Counted from the first letter of the stretch, positions 1 through 8,878 are shown. The stretch: 64,000 nucleotides of DNA from Streptomyces olivochromogenes (GCF_021538895.1 NZ_JADDRL010000005.1:1-64000); one strand, 5' to 3'. The notes: a model not told the origin generated them from the sequence alone. Numbers and translations: made by a program.

Positions 1-4
1 GCCG

Positions 5-3000
5 ATGCTGCGCCACCCCCTGGGCCTGCAGCGCGCCCTGCGACCACTCAAGCGCCGTATCGACGCGCCCGTCGGCCACCGCCTCGACGAACACGCGACG
101 GTCGACCGCATCGCCCGCCTGGGCGCGGGCCCCGAGTGGTGGCTGCCGGTGCTGCGCCCCGCGCGGGAGCGCTGGCTGCGGCTGAACCTGGTGTACGACA
201 CCGGTCCCACGATGCCGGTCTGGCGCCCGCTGATCCGCGAACTGCGCACGGCGCTGGCCCAGTCGGGCGTGTTCCGCACGGTGGACGTGTACCGCGCCGA
301 CCCCGACGGCACGGTGGGCGGGCGCGGCGCGCACGCCCCGACCGACGGCCGTACCGTCACCCTGCTGATCAGCGACTGCATGGGCCCGCAGTGGCGGCAG
401 GGCCCGGCGGGCGACGCCTGGTACGGCACCCTGCGCCGCTGGGCGGCCCTGATGCCCCTGGCGGTGGTCCAGCCCCTCCCGGAACACCTGTGGCGCGCCA
501 CCGCGCTGCCCGCCGCGCCGGGACTGCTCTCGGCCCCGTTTCCGGCGGCGCCGGCGGCGGCGCTGACCTTCTCGCCGTACGAGGAGGGGGTGGCCGACGG
601 GGCCGTACCGCTTCCCGTGCTGGAGCCGGGGCCGGGGTGGCTGGCCAACTGGGCCGGGCTGGTGGCGTCCGTCGGCGGCACCGAATTCCCGGGCTCGGCC
701 GCCCTGTTGGGCCGCCCCTGGGACACGGAGCCCCGCACCGACGTGTCCCGGCTGTCCCCCGAGGAACTCGTGCTGCGCTTTCGCGCGAAGGCGTCCCCGG
801 CGGCGTTCCGCCTGGCCGGCCACCTCGCCGTCGGCCGCCCCGACCTGCCGGTCATGCGGCTGGTCCAGCGGGCGGTCGAACCGGACCCCCGGCCGCAGCA
901 TCTGGCCGAGGTCATCCTCAGCGGCATGCTCAGCGCCGTCCCGGGCCCGCCGGGCTCGTACGCCTTCCGCCCGGGCGTACGCGACCTCCTCCTGCGCGGC
1001 CTGCCCCGCTCCTCCCGAGGCCGCACCAGCGAACTCCTGGCCCGGATGGGCGGCTTGATCGAGGACCGCGCGGGCGCCGCCCCGGGCGAGTTCCAAGCCC
1101 TGGCCCCGACCCCGTCCCCCACGGGAACCGCCGCGCACGACGAGGCGTTCGCGACGGTGACACCGGAGAGCATGCGGCGGCTGGCCCAGGCCCCCCGCGA
1201 GCACACCCTGAACTTCTCCCTCCTCGGTGCGGTGCGTGTGACCCGGGACGGTCGGGCTCTCTCCCTCGAAGGGCCCGAGGAACAGGCGCTGTTGTGCATG
1301 TTGCTGCTGCGTGAGGGTGAGAGTGTCGGGCGGGACGAGTTGGCCGCCGGGGTCTGGGGCGAGCTCGGGCGAGGCGGGTCGCGTGAGCTGCTGGACCCGC
1401 ACCTCGGTCGGCTGCGGGACGCCCTCGGTGCGGACGTCGTGGTCGTCGGGGACGCGTGCGCCCTGCGCCGCGATCGGGTGTCCGGGCCCGACGACGTGGA
1501 CGTGTTCCGGGTGCGTCGTCTGGCCGCCGAGGCCGAGCGGGTCCACGCGGGCGGAGACCTGGCGCGTGGGCGTGAACTCGCCCAGGCCGCGCTGGAGTTG
1601 TGGCGTGGTGAGCCCCTGGAGGGGGTTCCGGGTCCGGCCGCCCGGGAGGTACGGGTCGAGCTCGAAGCCCTGCACCGCAGGCTTCGGGCCGTCCGGGACG
1701 AACCCGATCGGGCGGCGGACGGCTCCGGCGGCGATCCGGAGCGGCTCCGGTCCACCGTCGCCTTCCTGACCGACGAACTGACCGGTCACCCGGAGGCGCG
1801 CATCACCCTGGAGTACGCGGTCCACGAGGTGCTCTCCCGGGGCGCCCTCGTGCCCCGCCAGTACGAGGTGAAGGTCCTCCCGAACGGCTACCTCGTCCAC
1901 GTCGACCCCACCGCCTACCTGCTGCCCGTCCTGGTCGCGATGCTGCGCGGACTCCCCGAGACCCTCGCCGGGCTGCCGGACCGGCCGCGCCTGCGGGTGC
2001 TGCTCTGGGAGGCGCCGGGCGCGCCCGCGGACCTGCCGGAGCCGCGCCGCCGCCCGGACACCGGCACCCAGGTCGTCATCTCCCCGGCCGTGTACGAGGA
2101 GTTCAAGGCCAGCTCCGCCGCACAGGGGTCCCACCGGTTCCTGCCGATGCACCGGCCCGCCGGCGACGCGGACGCCCCGCCGGTCGCCTGGTACTGCGCG
2201 CTGGCACCGGTGGCCCAGGAGTCCGAGGCGGGCGGCCTGGTGCAGGGCCCCTTCATCACCCGGGACCTGCACGAGCTCGGCGTCCCCGCCCCGGGCCGCA
2301 CGGCCGTCGTCCACACCCGGCCCGACGGCCGGCTCGCCCTGCTCAACCCCGTCCAGCCGTACGGCACCCGCCCGCCCCGGCCGGAGACGTACTACTGGGT
2401 CGACCTCACCCCGTACCAGGACCGTCACACACTGTCCCTGCCGAGCTCCGGCAAGGGCACCTTCAGCGCCGCCGCCACCCTGTCCTGGCAGGTCGACAAC
2501 CCGGTCGCCTTCGTACGCGGGGACGCCACCCGGGTCCCCGACCTGCTGCGCAAGCACCTGGTCGAGGTGGCGACCGGCATCACCCGCCGCCACCCGCTGC
2601 GCCACGCGGGCGCGGCCGAGCGCGCGGTGAACGCCGCGCTGCGCACCTGGCCGGTGCCGGGACTGTCGGTGACCTGCGCGGTGCGCCTGGCCCCGCAGGG
2701 GGCGCCCGTGCGGGTTCCGGAGCGGCCGGCCGAGCCGCGGCGTCCGGCGGCGGGCGTCCTGGCCGACGCCGAGACCGTACTGATCGGCTTCGACGGTCCC
2801 CTCGCCCGCCTGTTCTCGGCGCAGACCGCGCGCGAGGCCGCGCTCTCCCTGCTCTCCGTCGTCGCCGAGAACCGCCGCCCGGAGGACGCGCTGGCGGGCC
2901 GCTCGCTGACCGTCACGGGCGGGGCCGGGCGAGAGGGACTCGTGCACCCGCTGGACGTGCTGCGCGCCCTCGCGCACGACCCGCTCGGGCCCCTGGTGCG

Positions 3001-3439
3001 GGAGCGCCTCGACGACATCGAGCTGCGCGCGGTGGCCGACGCGCCCACCACCCACCGCTCCGTCGCGCTCGTCCGGACCCTGCTCGCCTCCGGCCGCCGC
3101 GTCTGCGTGGTGACGGACGTGTGCGACCGGGCCGTCAGCCGCTATCTGCACCCCTACGGCCTGCGCCTCGCCGGCATCCACGGCCGCAGCGAGAACCTCG
3201 GCCTGCTGATGCCGCACCCCGACTGCCTGCGGCGCGCCCTGGACGTGCCCGGCGCCGCGGACCACACCGCCGTCCTGATCAGCTCCTCGGTCGCCGAGCT
3301 CACCGCCGCCCAGCAGCTCGGTCTCCGTTTCGTCGGGTACGCCACCACGGCCACCACGGGTCAGCGCCTGCGCGAGGCGGGCAGCGAGGTGACCGTCTCG
3401 TCCCTCGAACCGCTCCTCGAAGCGGCCCGCGCCCACTGA
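5..3439 (+). CDS. SAV_2336-family multidomain protein (BTAD-like, SPFH-like, degenerate HAD), 5' end outside window
   Basis: The frame is already open at the window edge, and family members normally carry a long N-terminal linker, so the true start is probably upstream. Residues about 5-225 look like the SAV_2336 N-terminal domain (LRPLKRR, WWLPVLRPARERW, LVYDTGPTMPVWRP). Residues about 400-560 resemble a BTAD/SARP-type winged helix plus helical repeat (LLGAVRVTRDGR, LWRGEPLEG). Residues about 812-905 resemble the SPFH/band-7 type module (TLSWQVDNPVAFVRGD). Residues about 925-1144 form a HAD-like fold in which the motif I nucleophile aspartate is replaced by glycine (G928-F-D-G-P). SAV_2336 proteins are usually found beside AAA ATPases in signalling or conflict-type loci; that partner is not visible here. 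Function is inferred only from architecture. A GC-rich hairpin follows the stop. Confidence 0.8.
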   Translation: MLRHPLGLQRALRPLKRRIDAPVGHRLDEHATVDRIARLGAGPEWWLPVLRPARERWLRLNLVYDTGPTMPVWRPLIRELRTALAQSGVFRTVDVYRADPDGTVGGRGAHAPTDGRTVTLLISDCMGPQWRQGPAGDAWYGTLRRWAALMPLAVVQPLPEHLWRATALPAAPGLLSAPFPAAPAAALTFSPYEEGVADGAVPLPVLEPGPGWLANWAGLVASVGGTEFPGSAALLGRPWDTEPRTDVSRLSPEELVLRFRAKASPAAFRLAGHLAVGRPDLPVMRLVQRAVEPDPRPQHLAEVILSGMLSAVPGPPGSYAFRPGVRDLLLRGLPRSSRGRTSELLARMGGLIEDRAGAAPGEFQALAPTPSPTGTAAHDEAFATVTPESMRRLAQAPREHTLNFSLLGAVRVTRDGRALSLEGPEEQALLCMLLLREGESVGRDELAAGVWGELGRGGSRELLDPHLGRLRDALGADVVVVGDACALRRDRVSGPDDVDVFRVRRLAAEAERVHAGGDLARGRELAQAALELWRGEPLEGVPGPAAREVRVELEALHRRLRAVRDEPDRAADGSGGDPERLRSTVAFLTDELTGHPEARITLEYAVHEVLSRGALVPRQYEVKVLPNGYLVHVDPTAYLLPVLVAMLRGLPETLAGLPDRPRLRVLLWEAPGAPADLPEPRRRPDTGTQVVISPAVYEEFKASSAAQGSHRFLPMHRPAGDADAPPVAWYCALAPVAQESEAGGLVQGPFITRDLHELGVPAPGRTAVVHTRPDGRLALLNPVQPYGTRPPRPETYYWVDLTPYQDRHTLSLPSSGKGTFSAAATLSWQVDNPVAFVRGDATRVPDLLRKHLVEVATGITRRHPLRHAGAAERAVNAALRTWPVPGLSVTCAVRLAPQGAPVRVPERPAEPRRPAAGVLADAETVLIGFDGPLARLFSAQTAREAALSLLSVVAENRRPEDALAGRSLTVTGGAGREGLVHPLDVLRALAHDPLGPLVRERLDDIELRAVADAPTTHRSVALVRTLLASGRRVCVVTDVCDRAVSRYLHPYGLRLAGIHGRSENLGLLMPHPDCLRRALDVPGAADHTAVLISSSVAELTAAQQLGLRFVGYATTATTGQRLREAGSEVTVSSLEPLLEAARAH

Positions 3440-3501
3440 CGACCACCCACGCCGCGGCCAGGCACATGCAGGGGCCCTCAGGTGCGTTTTGTGGAGACTC
3501 T

Positions 3502-3518
3502 CGCCGCGTGTCGCGGCG
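3502..3518 (+). terminator. Hairpin after the SAV_2336-type gene
   Basis: A 7-bp perfect stem (CGCCGCG / CGCGGCG) with a 3-nt loop lies 63 bases past the stop codon and is followed by AATTTCCC. It is short and lacks a true U-tract, so it is only a possible terminator before the mbl-like gene. Confidence 0.35.
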
Positions 3519-3649
3519 AATTTCCCTCGTTCGGCCGCACCCCGCCCGGCCCCCTCCAGAAGGCGCGCCCCCGGCCACCCCCGGAGGATGAAGAAAAGGC
3601 CCGCCTTCCGGCGGCACCCCCACGGCCTGCGCACTCGGGAGGATCTGCC

Positions 3650-4687
3650 GTGACCGTCAGTCTGGAGCAGTTGCGCCGTTGCCACTTCGCCGTGGATCTG
3701 GGTGCGGCCCGGACCCGCGTCTACGTCAAGGGCGCCGGTCTGGTCGTGGACCAGCCGTCCGTCGCCGCCGTGAACACCCGTACCGGCGCGCTCATCGCGG
3801 TCGGTGAGTTCGCGGAGCAGATGACGGGCCGCACGCCCGACTACATCCGCGTGGTGCGGCCGGTGTCCGGCGGCACCGTCGTCGACATCGAGATGGCCCA
3901 GCGCATGCTGCGCCAGCTGCTCGGCGACAAGATGCGCCGCAGCCTGCGCCGCAAGCCCCGGCTGCGCGCCGCCGCCTGCACCCCGCACGACGCCGATCCG
4001 CTGGCCCAGCGGGCGACCATCGAGACGCTCGTCGGGCTCGGGGCACGGCGGGTCGAGCTCGTCGACACGCTCATCGCGGCGGCCGTCGGCTGCGGGCTCC
4101 CGGTCGAACGCCCCGAGGGCACGATGCTCATCGTGTGCGGGGCGGCCGCCACCCAGGTCGCCGTCCTGTCGCTGGGGTCGGTCGTGACCGCCCAGCGGAT
4201 CTCGGTGGGCGGTGAGGCCGTCGACCACGCGATCGTGCAGTACCTGCGGCACGAGCACGAGCTGATGCTGCCCAGCCAGTCCGTACGTCCCCTGCAGCTC
4301 GCGCTGTCCGGGACCGGGCTCACCGCGCAGGGGCCGACGTCCACGGAGATCCACGGCCGGGACGTGGCCACCGGGCTCGCCCGCTCCGTGCTGGTCGACA
4401 CCGCCGCGGTGCGTGAGGCCATCCAGGCCCCGCTGACGGCGGTCCTCGACGGCATCGGCAAGGTGCTGCGGGGCTGCCCGCCCGACCTGGTGGCCGACCT
4501 CGCCGACCGCGGGATCACGATGGTGGGCGGTTCCGCCCTGCTCCCCGGGTTCGACCAGATGCTGCGCCGGGCGACCGGCATGCCTGTCACCATCGCGGAA
4601 CGGCCAGACGTGTGCGCCGTTCAGGGCATCGGCGCCATGCTGGAGGGCAGGATCGAGCCGCTCGTACTGGACCCGCTGGCCGCCTGA
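3650..4687 (+). CDS. mbl: MreB/Mbl-like bacterial actin with degenerate ATPase motifs
   Basis: This is a 345-residue actin-fold protein of the MreB/Mbl family, which organises cell-wall synthesis; in Streptomyces the family acts mainly in sporulation. The GTG at 3650 is chosen because GGGAGG (3637-3642) sits 7 bases upstream; the frame stays open to 3482 without better support. Phosphate-1 is recognisable (D16-LGAARTRVYVKG), as is the adenosine-side motif GGSALLPG. The phosphate-2 motif, usually VDIGGGTTE, reads IVCGAAATQ (161-169), and the usual LIEEPMAAA segment reads LVDTLIAAA. Residues normally used for ATP hydrolysis are therefore missing. The symbol follows my recollection that a short Mbl paralogue occupies this syntenic place in S. 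coelicolor. It could instead be a third MreB-like paralogue. Confidence 0.8.
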   Translation: MTVSLEQLRRCHFAVDLGAARTRVYVKGAGLVVDQPSVAAVNTRTGALIAVGEFAEQMTGRTPDYIRVVRPVSGGTVVDIEMAQRMLRQLLGDKMRRSLRRKPRLRAAACTPHDADPLAQRATIETLVGLGARRVELVDTLIAAAVGCGLPVERPEGTMLIVCGAAATQVAVLSLGSVVTAQRISVGGEAVDHAIVQYLRHEHELMLPSQSVRPLQLALSGTGLTAQGPTSTEIHGRDVATGLARSVLVDTAAVREAIQAPLTAVLDGIGKVLRGCPPDLVADLADRGITMVGGSALLPGFDQMLRRATGMPVTIAERPDVCAVQGIGAMLEGRIEPLVLDPLAA

Positions 4688-4712
4688 CCTCGTAGGTCCC
4701 CCGCCCCCGTGA

Positions 4713-5648
4713 TCAGGTCCGCGCGAGGTAGCAGCGGATCGTGGTCCCCGGCCCGCCCGTGTGCACCCGCACGAGGTCGGCGATCTGGTTGACCAGCAGC
4801 AGGCCGCGTCCCCCGCGCTGGTCGCGGGCGGCGGGGCGACGGCCCGCCAGCGGATCCGTCAGGCACCCCTCGTCGCGCACCTCGCACACCACGTACCCGG
4901 CCTCCGTCCACAGCCCGAGCGTGCCCGAACCACCGCCGTGCACCACGCTGTTGGTGGTCAGCTCGGCCACGATCAGCGCCAGGTCGTAGAGCCGGACGCC
5001 GGACAGGCCGAACCGGCCCGCCGCGCCGGTGGCGCGGTGCCGGACGTGGGCGAGGTTGGCTTCGTCGAAGGCGAACGACAGCGCGTGCGGCGCGGGCGGC
5101 AGCGGCTCGTTGTAGCGGGCGACGATGCGCTCGGGGGCGTACGCCCCGCTGTCCTGCCGGCCGAGGGAGCCGGACGGGATGACGACGGGGTGCGTGGCGT
5201 ACGCGTCGGAGAGCACCCGGGTGTCGAGGCGGACGATGTCGTACGGGCACAGGATGGTCACCCCGCGGCCCCGGAACGCCGCGTTGATCAGCGCCTCGTG
5301 CTGGACGCAGGCCGGGTACTCGGCGCTCGTGCGGCCCGCCCAGATCGGCTCCCCGACGATGCGCACGCGCCGGCCGGACGGCTGCGCGTCGGCGAAGGCC
5401 CGCAGCACGCCGGGGATGATCCGGCCGGGGTTGCGTCCGGCCTCCCGCATGTCGAGGAGCCGTACGGACGCGGCGTCCGCGCCCAGCTCGTCCCTGATCA
5501 ACCCCAGGTTCTCGGCGGGCACCGCCACCGCCACGGGTTCACCGGCGGCCAGCCCGTCGCGCACGAAGGGCACCGTGCCGGCCAGGTACTCCCGCTCGTC
5601 GCCGTAGAACAGGGCAGGGTGGACGAACGTTCCCGGCGCGGCGGTCAT
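4713..5648 (-). CDS. MEDS-domain / HATPase anti-sigma regulatory protein
   Basis: This 311-residue protein has an N-terminal MEDS sensory domain (from HPALFYGDEREYLAG to about residue 165) and a C-terminal GHKL-type ATPase domain of the anti-sigma factor class (IVAELTTNSVVHG N-box, VRDEG, GGRGLLLVNQIAD). Such proteins typically bind anti-sigma antagonists or sigma factors of the SigB/SigF type and act as kinase switches in the cytoplasm. The ATG at 5648 has a GGAGG upstream (GAGGTGTGGAGGTC); in-frame extensions upstream have low-complexity arginine-rich translation and were rejected. It converges on the mbl-like gene with only 25 bases between stop codons. The partner sigma factor or anti-anti-sigma factor is not adjacent. 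Confidence 0.85.
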   Translation of the reverse strand: MTAAPGTFVHPALFYGDEREYLAGTVPFVRDGLAAGEPVAVAVPAENLGLIRDELGADAASVRLLDMREAGRNPGRIIPGVLRAFADAQPSGRRVRIVGEPIWAGRTSAEYPACVQHEALINAAFRGRGVTILCPYDIVRLDTRVLSDAYATHPVVIPSGSLGRQDSGAYAPERIVARYNEPLPPAPHALSFAFDEANLAHVRHRATGAAGRFGLSGVRLYDLALIVAELTTNSVVHGGGSGTLGLWTEAGYVVCEVRDEGCLTDPLAGRRPAARDQRGGRGLLLVNQIADLVRVHTGGPGTTIRCYLART

Positions 5649-5868
5649 GACCTCCACACCTCGATCACCTCGCGAAGCGTCGATGCGTCTCTTCCGGCGG
5701 GCCTCCCTGGACTCCTCGCATGGCCGGGAGCATGCCCACGCCGTCTCCTTGGTCCTCCAGGGACACGGGTGCCCCGTCCGGGCCGCCCGCATCCCTCCCC
5801 GATCCCGGAATCCGCGACGCACCCCCGCTGCCCCTACAGGGTGTAGTACGCGGCCCGGGTACGGCGGG

Positions 5869-5970
5869 TCAGTACGGCAGGATCCGCCCCGACGGCGTCC
5901 TGCGGTCGATCTCCTGCCCGCGGGGAGCGGCGGGCCGACGGCTGACACGCACACGGATCCGACGGTCCAT
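5869..5970 (-). CDS. Small ORF, 33 residues, arginine-rich
   Basis: A short frame begins at an ATG preceded by a strong GGGAGG 5 bases upstream and encodes an arginine-rich peptide (starts MDRRIRVRVSRR, ends RILPY). It lies alone between the anti-sigma gene and the secreted-protein pair, in a stretch with no other gene. The Shine-Dalgarno sequence is the main support; I recognise no family. It could be chance in GC-rich DNA. Confidence 0.35.
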   Translation of the reverse strand: MDRRIRVRVSRRPAAPRGQEIDRRTPSGRILPY

Positions 5971-6085
5971 GACGCCCTCCCAGGAACTCGTTCGCGCTTC
6001 GCTCACCAAGCCTCGACCTCGGCCCGGTGTGGCACATCGTGCCCACGGAGGCTCCGGCCATGCCTCTCGGGCAGGAAGACGGCGA

Positions 6086-6117
6086 GGTCCGTCTCCTCCC
6101 GTAGGAGGAGACGGACC
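6086..6117 (-). terminator. Strong hairpin downstream of the secreted-protein operon
   Basis: A perfect 14-bp inverted repeat with a CGTA tetraloop (arms 6086-6099 and 6104-6117) lies 48 bases beyond the stop of the minus-strand gene ending at 6165. There is no U-tract, which is normal for Streptomyces terminators. Confidence 0.7.
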
Positions 6118-6164
6118 CCATGACACGCCCTGGAGTGACGGACCGTTCAGGAACCCGGCCCGCT

Positions 6165-7238
6165 CTAGCGGTTGACGGCCTGGATCTCCTGGACCGTCAT
6201 GTCCTGCGTGGTCTCGAAGGTGCCGTCCGGCAGGTCGCCCTTCGCGCCGCCGGAGCCCTCCCAGGAGATCTGCCAGGTGATCGACGCCTTCAGCCGGTAC
6301 GGCCGCCCGCCGCTCGCGCGCAGGTAACGGATGCCGCACGGCGGCGTCTTGTCGGCGGACCCCTTGGTGAAGGGGGTGCCGATCGAGCCGTCGTCGTTGA
6401 TCCTGCAGTCGCCGGAAGCCGGGATGGTCTCGGCGTCGGCCGTGCCGGGATTCAGGTGCAGGGCGACCGGCTTGGCGGTCGTCTCCGCCCACACGCCCGC
6501 GTTCGGCAGCTCGGCACGGACCTTGACGTCCTTGAAGGTGGCCTTGTCCAGCCAGACCCAGGTCGGCACCTTCACGGTCGACCTGACCGTCGGCTTCAAC
6601 TCGATCTCGGTCGACGGGACGTCGATCTTGTCGTAGGCGTAGGCGGCGAGGACGTCCGGGGTAGGGGCGTGCTTGTCCTGGGGCAGGGTGTTGGCGTTCT
6701 GCCAGAACAGGGTGCGCTCGCAGTCGTACGACGCGGGGTCGTTCGCCCGGTTCTTGTTGATCACGCCGCGCCAGAACATGCCGTCCTTGCCGACGTTGTA
6801 GTCCTTGTAGCCGGCGCCGCTCGCGGTCTCCGCCGTGCCCTTCTCGTAGTGATCCACCATCAGGTCCTCGCCCCAGCTGAGCGTGGGCGTGACGGGCACC
6901 AGGTCGCCGCCCTTCTTGAGCCGCTCCACGGCGTCCTTGAGCTGCTGGGGCGTGGCCACGGGCTCGTACCAGCAGGCCGGCGGCACCCAGTTGGGGTCCA
7001 CGGCGGCGAGCGGCTTGCTCGACTTGCCGGACGAGCCGCCGCTGATCTGCGTGATCTTGATACGGGTCGTGGTGGCCGAGGCGGTGAGCGTGCCGTCGGA
7101 GGCGCCGCCGGAGGGGCCGTTGGGCGAGGACGGTGTCCGGTTGTTCTCGTCCCCGACGCCGTATGCGCCGGTCGATGACAGGACCAGGGCACAGGCCGAT
7201 GCGGTCAGGAGGACCGACGCCTTCGCTGCGACACGCAT
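6165..7238 (-). CDS. Secreted protein of unknown function
   Basis: This 357-residue protein begins with a clear signal peptide (MRVAAKASVLLTASACALVLSS, then STGAYG), followed by a Ser/Gly/Asn/Pro-rich linker and a Trp/Tyr-rich extracellular domain with paired cysteines (PPACWYEP, YDCERTLF, SGDCRIN, PPCGIRY). The ATG at 7238 overlaps the upstream TGA as TGATG, so translation is coupled to the lipoprotein gene and that start is preferred to the frame's longer version at 7283. No enzymatic motif is recognised. The pair probably works together at the cell surface. Confidence 0.8.
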   Translation of the reverse strand: MRVAAKASVLLTASACALVLSSTGAYGVGDENNRTPSSPNGPSGGASDGTLTASATTTRIKITQISGGSSGKSSKPLAAVDPNWVPPACWYEPVATPQQLKDAVERLKKGGDLVPVTPTLSWGEDLMVDHYEKGTAETASGAGYKDYNVGKDGMFWRGVINKNRANDPASYDCERTLFWQNANTLPQDKHAPTPDVLAAYAYDKIDVPSTEIELKPTVRSTVKVPTWVWLDKATFKDVKVRAELPNAGVWAETTAKPVALHLNPGTADAETIPASGDCRINDDGSIGTPFTKGSADKTPPCGIRYLRASGGRPYRLKASITWQISWEGSGGAKGDLPDGTFETTQDMTVQEIQAVNR

Positions 7239-7888
7239 CAGCCGCACGCTCCCGGCACCACGTTCAGGGACACGAGTTTCCATACACCCTGCGCGGTCCT
7301 TTCCAGCCTGGTGCGGTACTGCAGCACGTGCTCGTTCGTGTTCGGGGTGGTCGTGATCTTGCTGGTCCTACGGTTCTTCGTGGATGCCTTGCGCTCGTCG
7401 ACGCAGTAGAAGAGCACGCCCGAGCCGCTGTCGTTGATGTGCACCTGCGGCTTGAAGACCGTGACCTTGCCGATCAGGGTCTCGCCGTCGTCGATGAACT
7501 GCTTGATCCACTTGTGGGCGCTCGGCAGGGTGGCATCCGAGTTGTAGAACGCGACCGCCTCGGAGTTCGGGTCGGCCTGGATGACCGCCGCATACTCCGA
7601 GCGCAGCTCCTCACGACCGTCGTTCAAAATCGCCTGCAGCTTCGGGTCACTGTTCGTCCAGCTCAAGAAGTCCGCCTGGAACTCCTTGGGCAACGTGATC
7701 GCCGGCCGCCCGGCGCCGCCCGGCGAGTCCGAGGCGGACGGGCTCGCCGAGGCCTTCCCGCCACCGCCGTCCGCACCCTTGATCTTGTCTGACGACGAGT
7801 CATCGCCTCCCCCCGAGCCACAGGCGGTCAGCAGCAGGGCCGCGGTTGCGGTGAGCGCGGCCGTGACGAGCCGGGCGGGGCGGTTCAC
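7238..7888 (-). CDS. Putative lipoprotein, first gene of a coupled pair
   Basis: This 216-residue protein has a signal sequence ending in a lipobox (LLLTAC, Cys at 22), then a Gly/Ser/Asp-rich tether (about 25-65), then a compact domain with EEL, AAVIQADP and VHINDSG segments. The C-terminal half resembles the generic NTF2-like or SnoaL-like layout of small actinobacterial lipoproteins, but I cannot assign a family. It is predicted to be anchored to the outer face of the membrane. The stop shares a base with the start of the following secreted-protein gene. Confidence 0.8.
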   Translation of the reverse strand: MNRPARLVTAALTATAALLLTACGSGGGDDSSSDKIKGADGGGGKASASPSASDSPGGAGRPAITLPKEFQADFLSWTNSDPKLQAILNDGREELRSEYAAVIQADPNSEAVAFYNSDATLPSAHKWIKQFIDDGETLIGKVTVFKPQVHINDSGSGVLFYCVDERKASTKNRRTSKITTTPNTNEHVLQYRTRLERTAQGVWKLVSLNVVPGACG

Positions 7889-8097
7889 TTTGTGACTCCC
7901 TCTTGGGGTGGGTGATTACGCAAGCGAACCAAAGCTATCGGTGGGGTGTAGGGAAACACCAGTTCGGATTCCATACGGAGAACGCGCATCGAGGCGCGGA
8001 ATCAAAGGAGTTGGCGCCGCTCGCCAGGCGCAGCCGTTTGCCACAGCACCGTCATCGGTGGCCGCATCCAGGACGGGTTCGGTCTCCCGTAGTGGAC

Positions 8098-8547
8098 TCA
8101 GCCCTGGAGCTTCATGCCCTTGGGTGAGGTGAGGCCCTTGTCCGGGTGGGCACGGAACGTTGCCGTCCAATTGGTGGGCGGGCAGGACGTGCCGTTGGGG
8201 TGTTGCTCCGTCAGTCCGGCCCGGGTGCTGTCCTCGACGACCGTGTCGCCGCTCTTCACGGAGGTCACGGTGAGCCGCACCGGCACGGTGGACCCACCGA
8301 TGTCGTCGGGGAGGTGGACCGACAGCGAGGCGAACGGGTCGTCGGGACGGCCCGATGTCCGCTCCTCGCAGGTGCCGTCCACGCACAGCCGGATCCTCAC
8401 CGCGTCCCGGCCGCCGAAGTCGGCGGGCCGCCACACGGCGGAGACGTGCGAGTCCGCGTCGGCCTGGGTGCACGGCGCGTCCTGGCCGAGGAGCGAGCAT
8501 CCAGTCAGGGCAGCCGCCAGCAACGGCGTGAGAAGGGCACGGCGCAT
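8098..8547 (-). CDS. Putative lipoprotein
   Basis: This 149-residue protein has a short signal peptide with lipobox (LTGC, Cys at 17) and a small beta-rich domain with two cysteine pairs (IRLCVDGTCEE and others). A GAGGT lies 6 bases before the ATG at 8547. It ends about 210 bases before the start of the other lipoprotein gene, without an obvious terminator. No family recognised. Its 5' end overlaps a frame that encodes a trypsin-type active-site peptide. Confidence 0.75.
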   Translation of the reverse strand: MRRALLTPLLAAALTGCSLLGQDAPCTQADADSHVSAVWRPADFGGRDAVRIRLCVDGTCEERTSGRPDDPFASLSVHLPDDIGGSTVPVRLTVTSVKSGDTVVEDSTRAGLTEQHPNGTSCPPTNWTATFRAHPDKGLTSPKGMKLQG

Positions 8548-8624
8548 GTCAGTACCTCGCTGCTGTCGACGGTGTACACGGGGCCGCCGGAGTCACCCTT
8601 GGCCGTACAGGATCCGGACGTCTT
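8505..8624 (-). pseudogene. Remnant of a trypsin-like serine protease gene
   Basis: In the frame that differs from the lipoprotein start, the minus strand reads a peptide containing SCTAKGDSGGPVYTV. GDSGGPV is the signature around the catalytic serine of S1 family proteases, and the preceding Cys is also typical. The frame is closed by TAG just upstream (8625-8627) and by TGA at 8505; no His or Asp motif was found upstream. It is best read as a short decayed fragment whose 3' end has been replaced by the lipoprotein gene. Confidence 0.45.
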
Positions 8625-8740
8625 CTATAGCCCCCCGTGTCGCCGGTGGGCAATCTGCCGCCCTCGTCGGCCGAGGCCGACTCCGCGACCGGCGCGACCA
8701 GTTCACCCGTCACCGGGCCGACAATTGAGCCGGCGTGTCA

Positions 8741-8878
8741 ATGGCTGCCGAAACAGATGCCTCGTGCCTCATGACCGACCGCCCCCGTCCCGACCATTAC
8801 GGGAACTGCGCACCCCTCGAAGAGGCGCCCGACGCTGACGAGGATGGGCCGGACGAGGGATTGTGCCCCGCCGCGTGA
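8741..8878 (+). CDS. Small acidic ORF, 45 residues (doubtful)
   Basis: An ATG-initiated frame encodes an acidic peptide (MAAETDASCLMTDRPRPDHY at the start, ending GLCPAA). It lies in the 455-base gap between the lipoprotein and the tRNA genes. No ribosome binding site is evident. The rest of this gap holds the protease remnant and nothing else I can name. Confidence 0.25.
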   Translation: MAAETDASCLMTDRPRPDHYGNCAPLEEAPDADEDGPDEGLCPAA

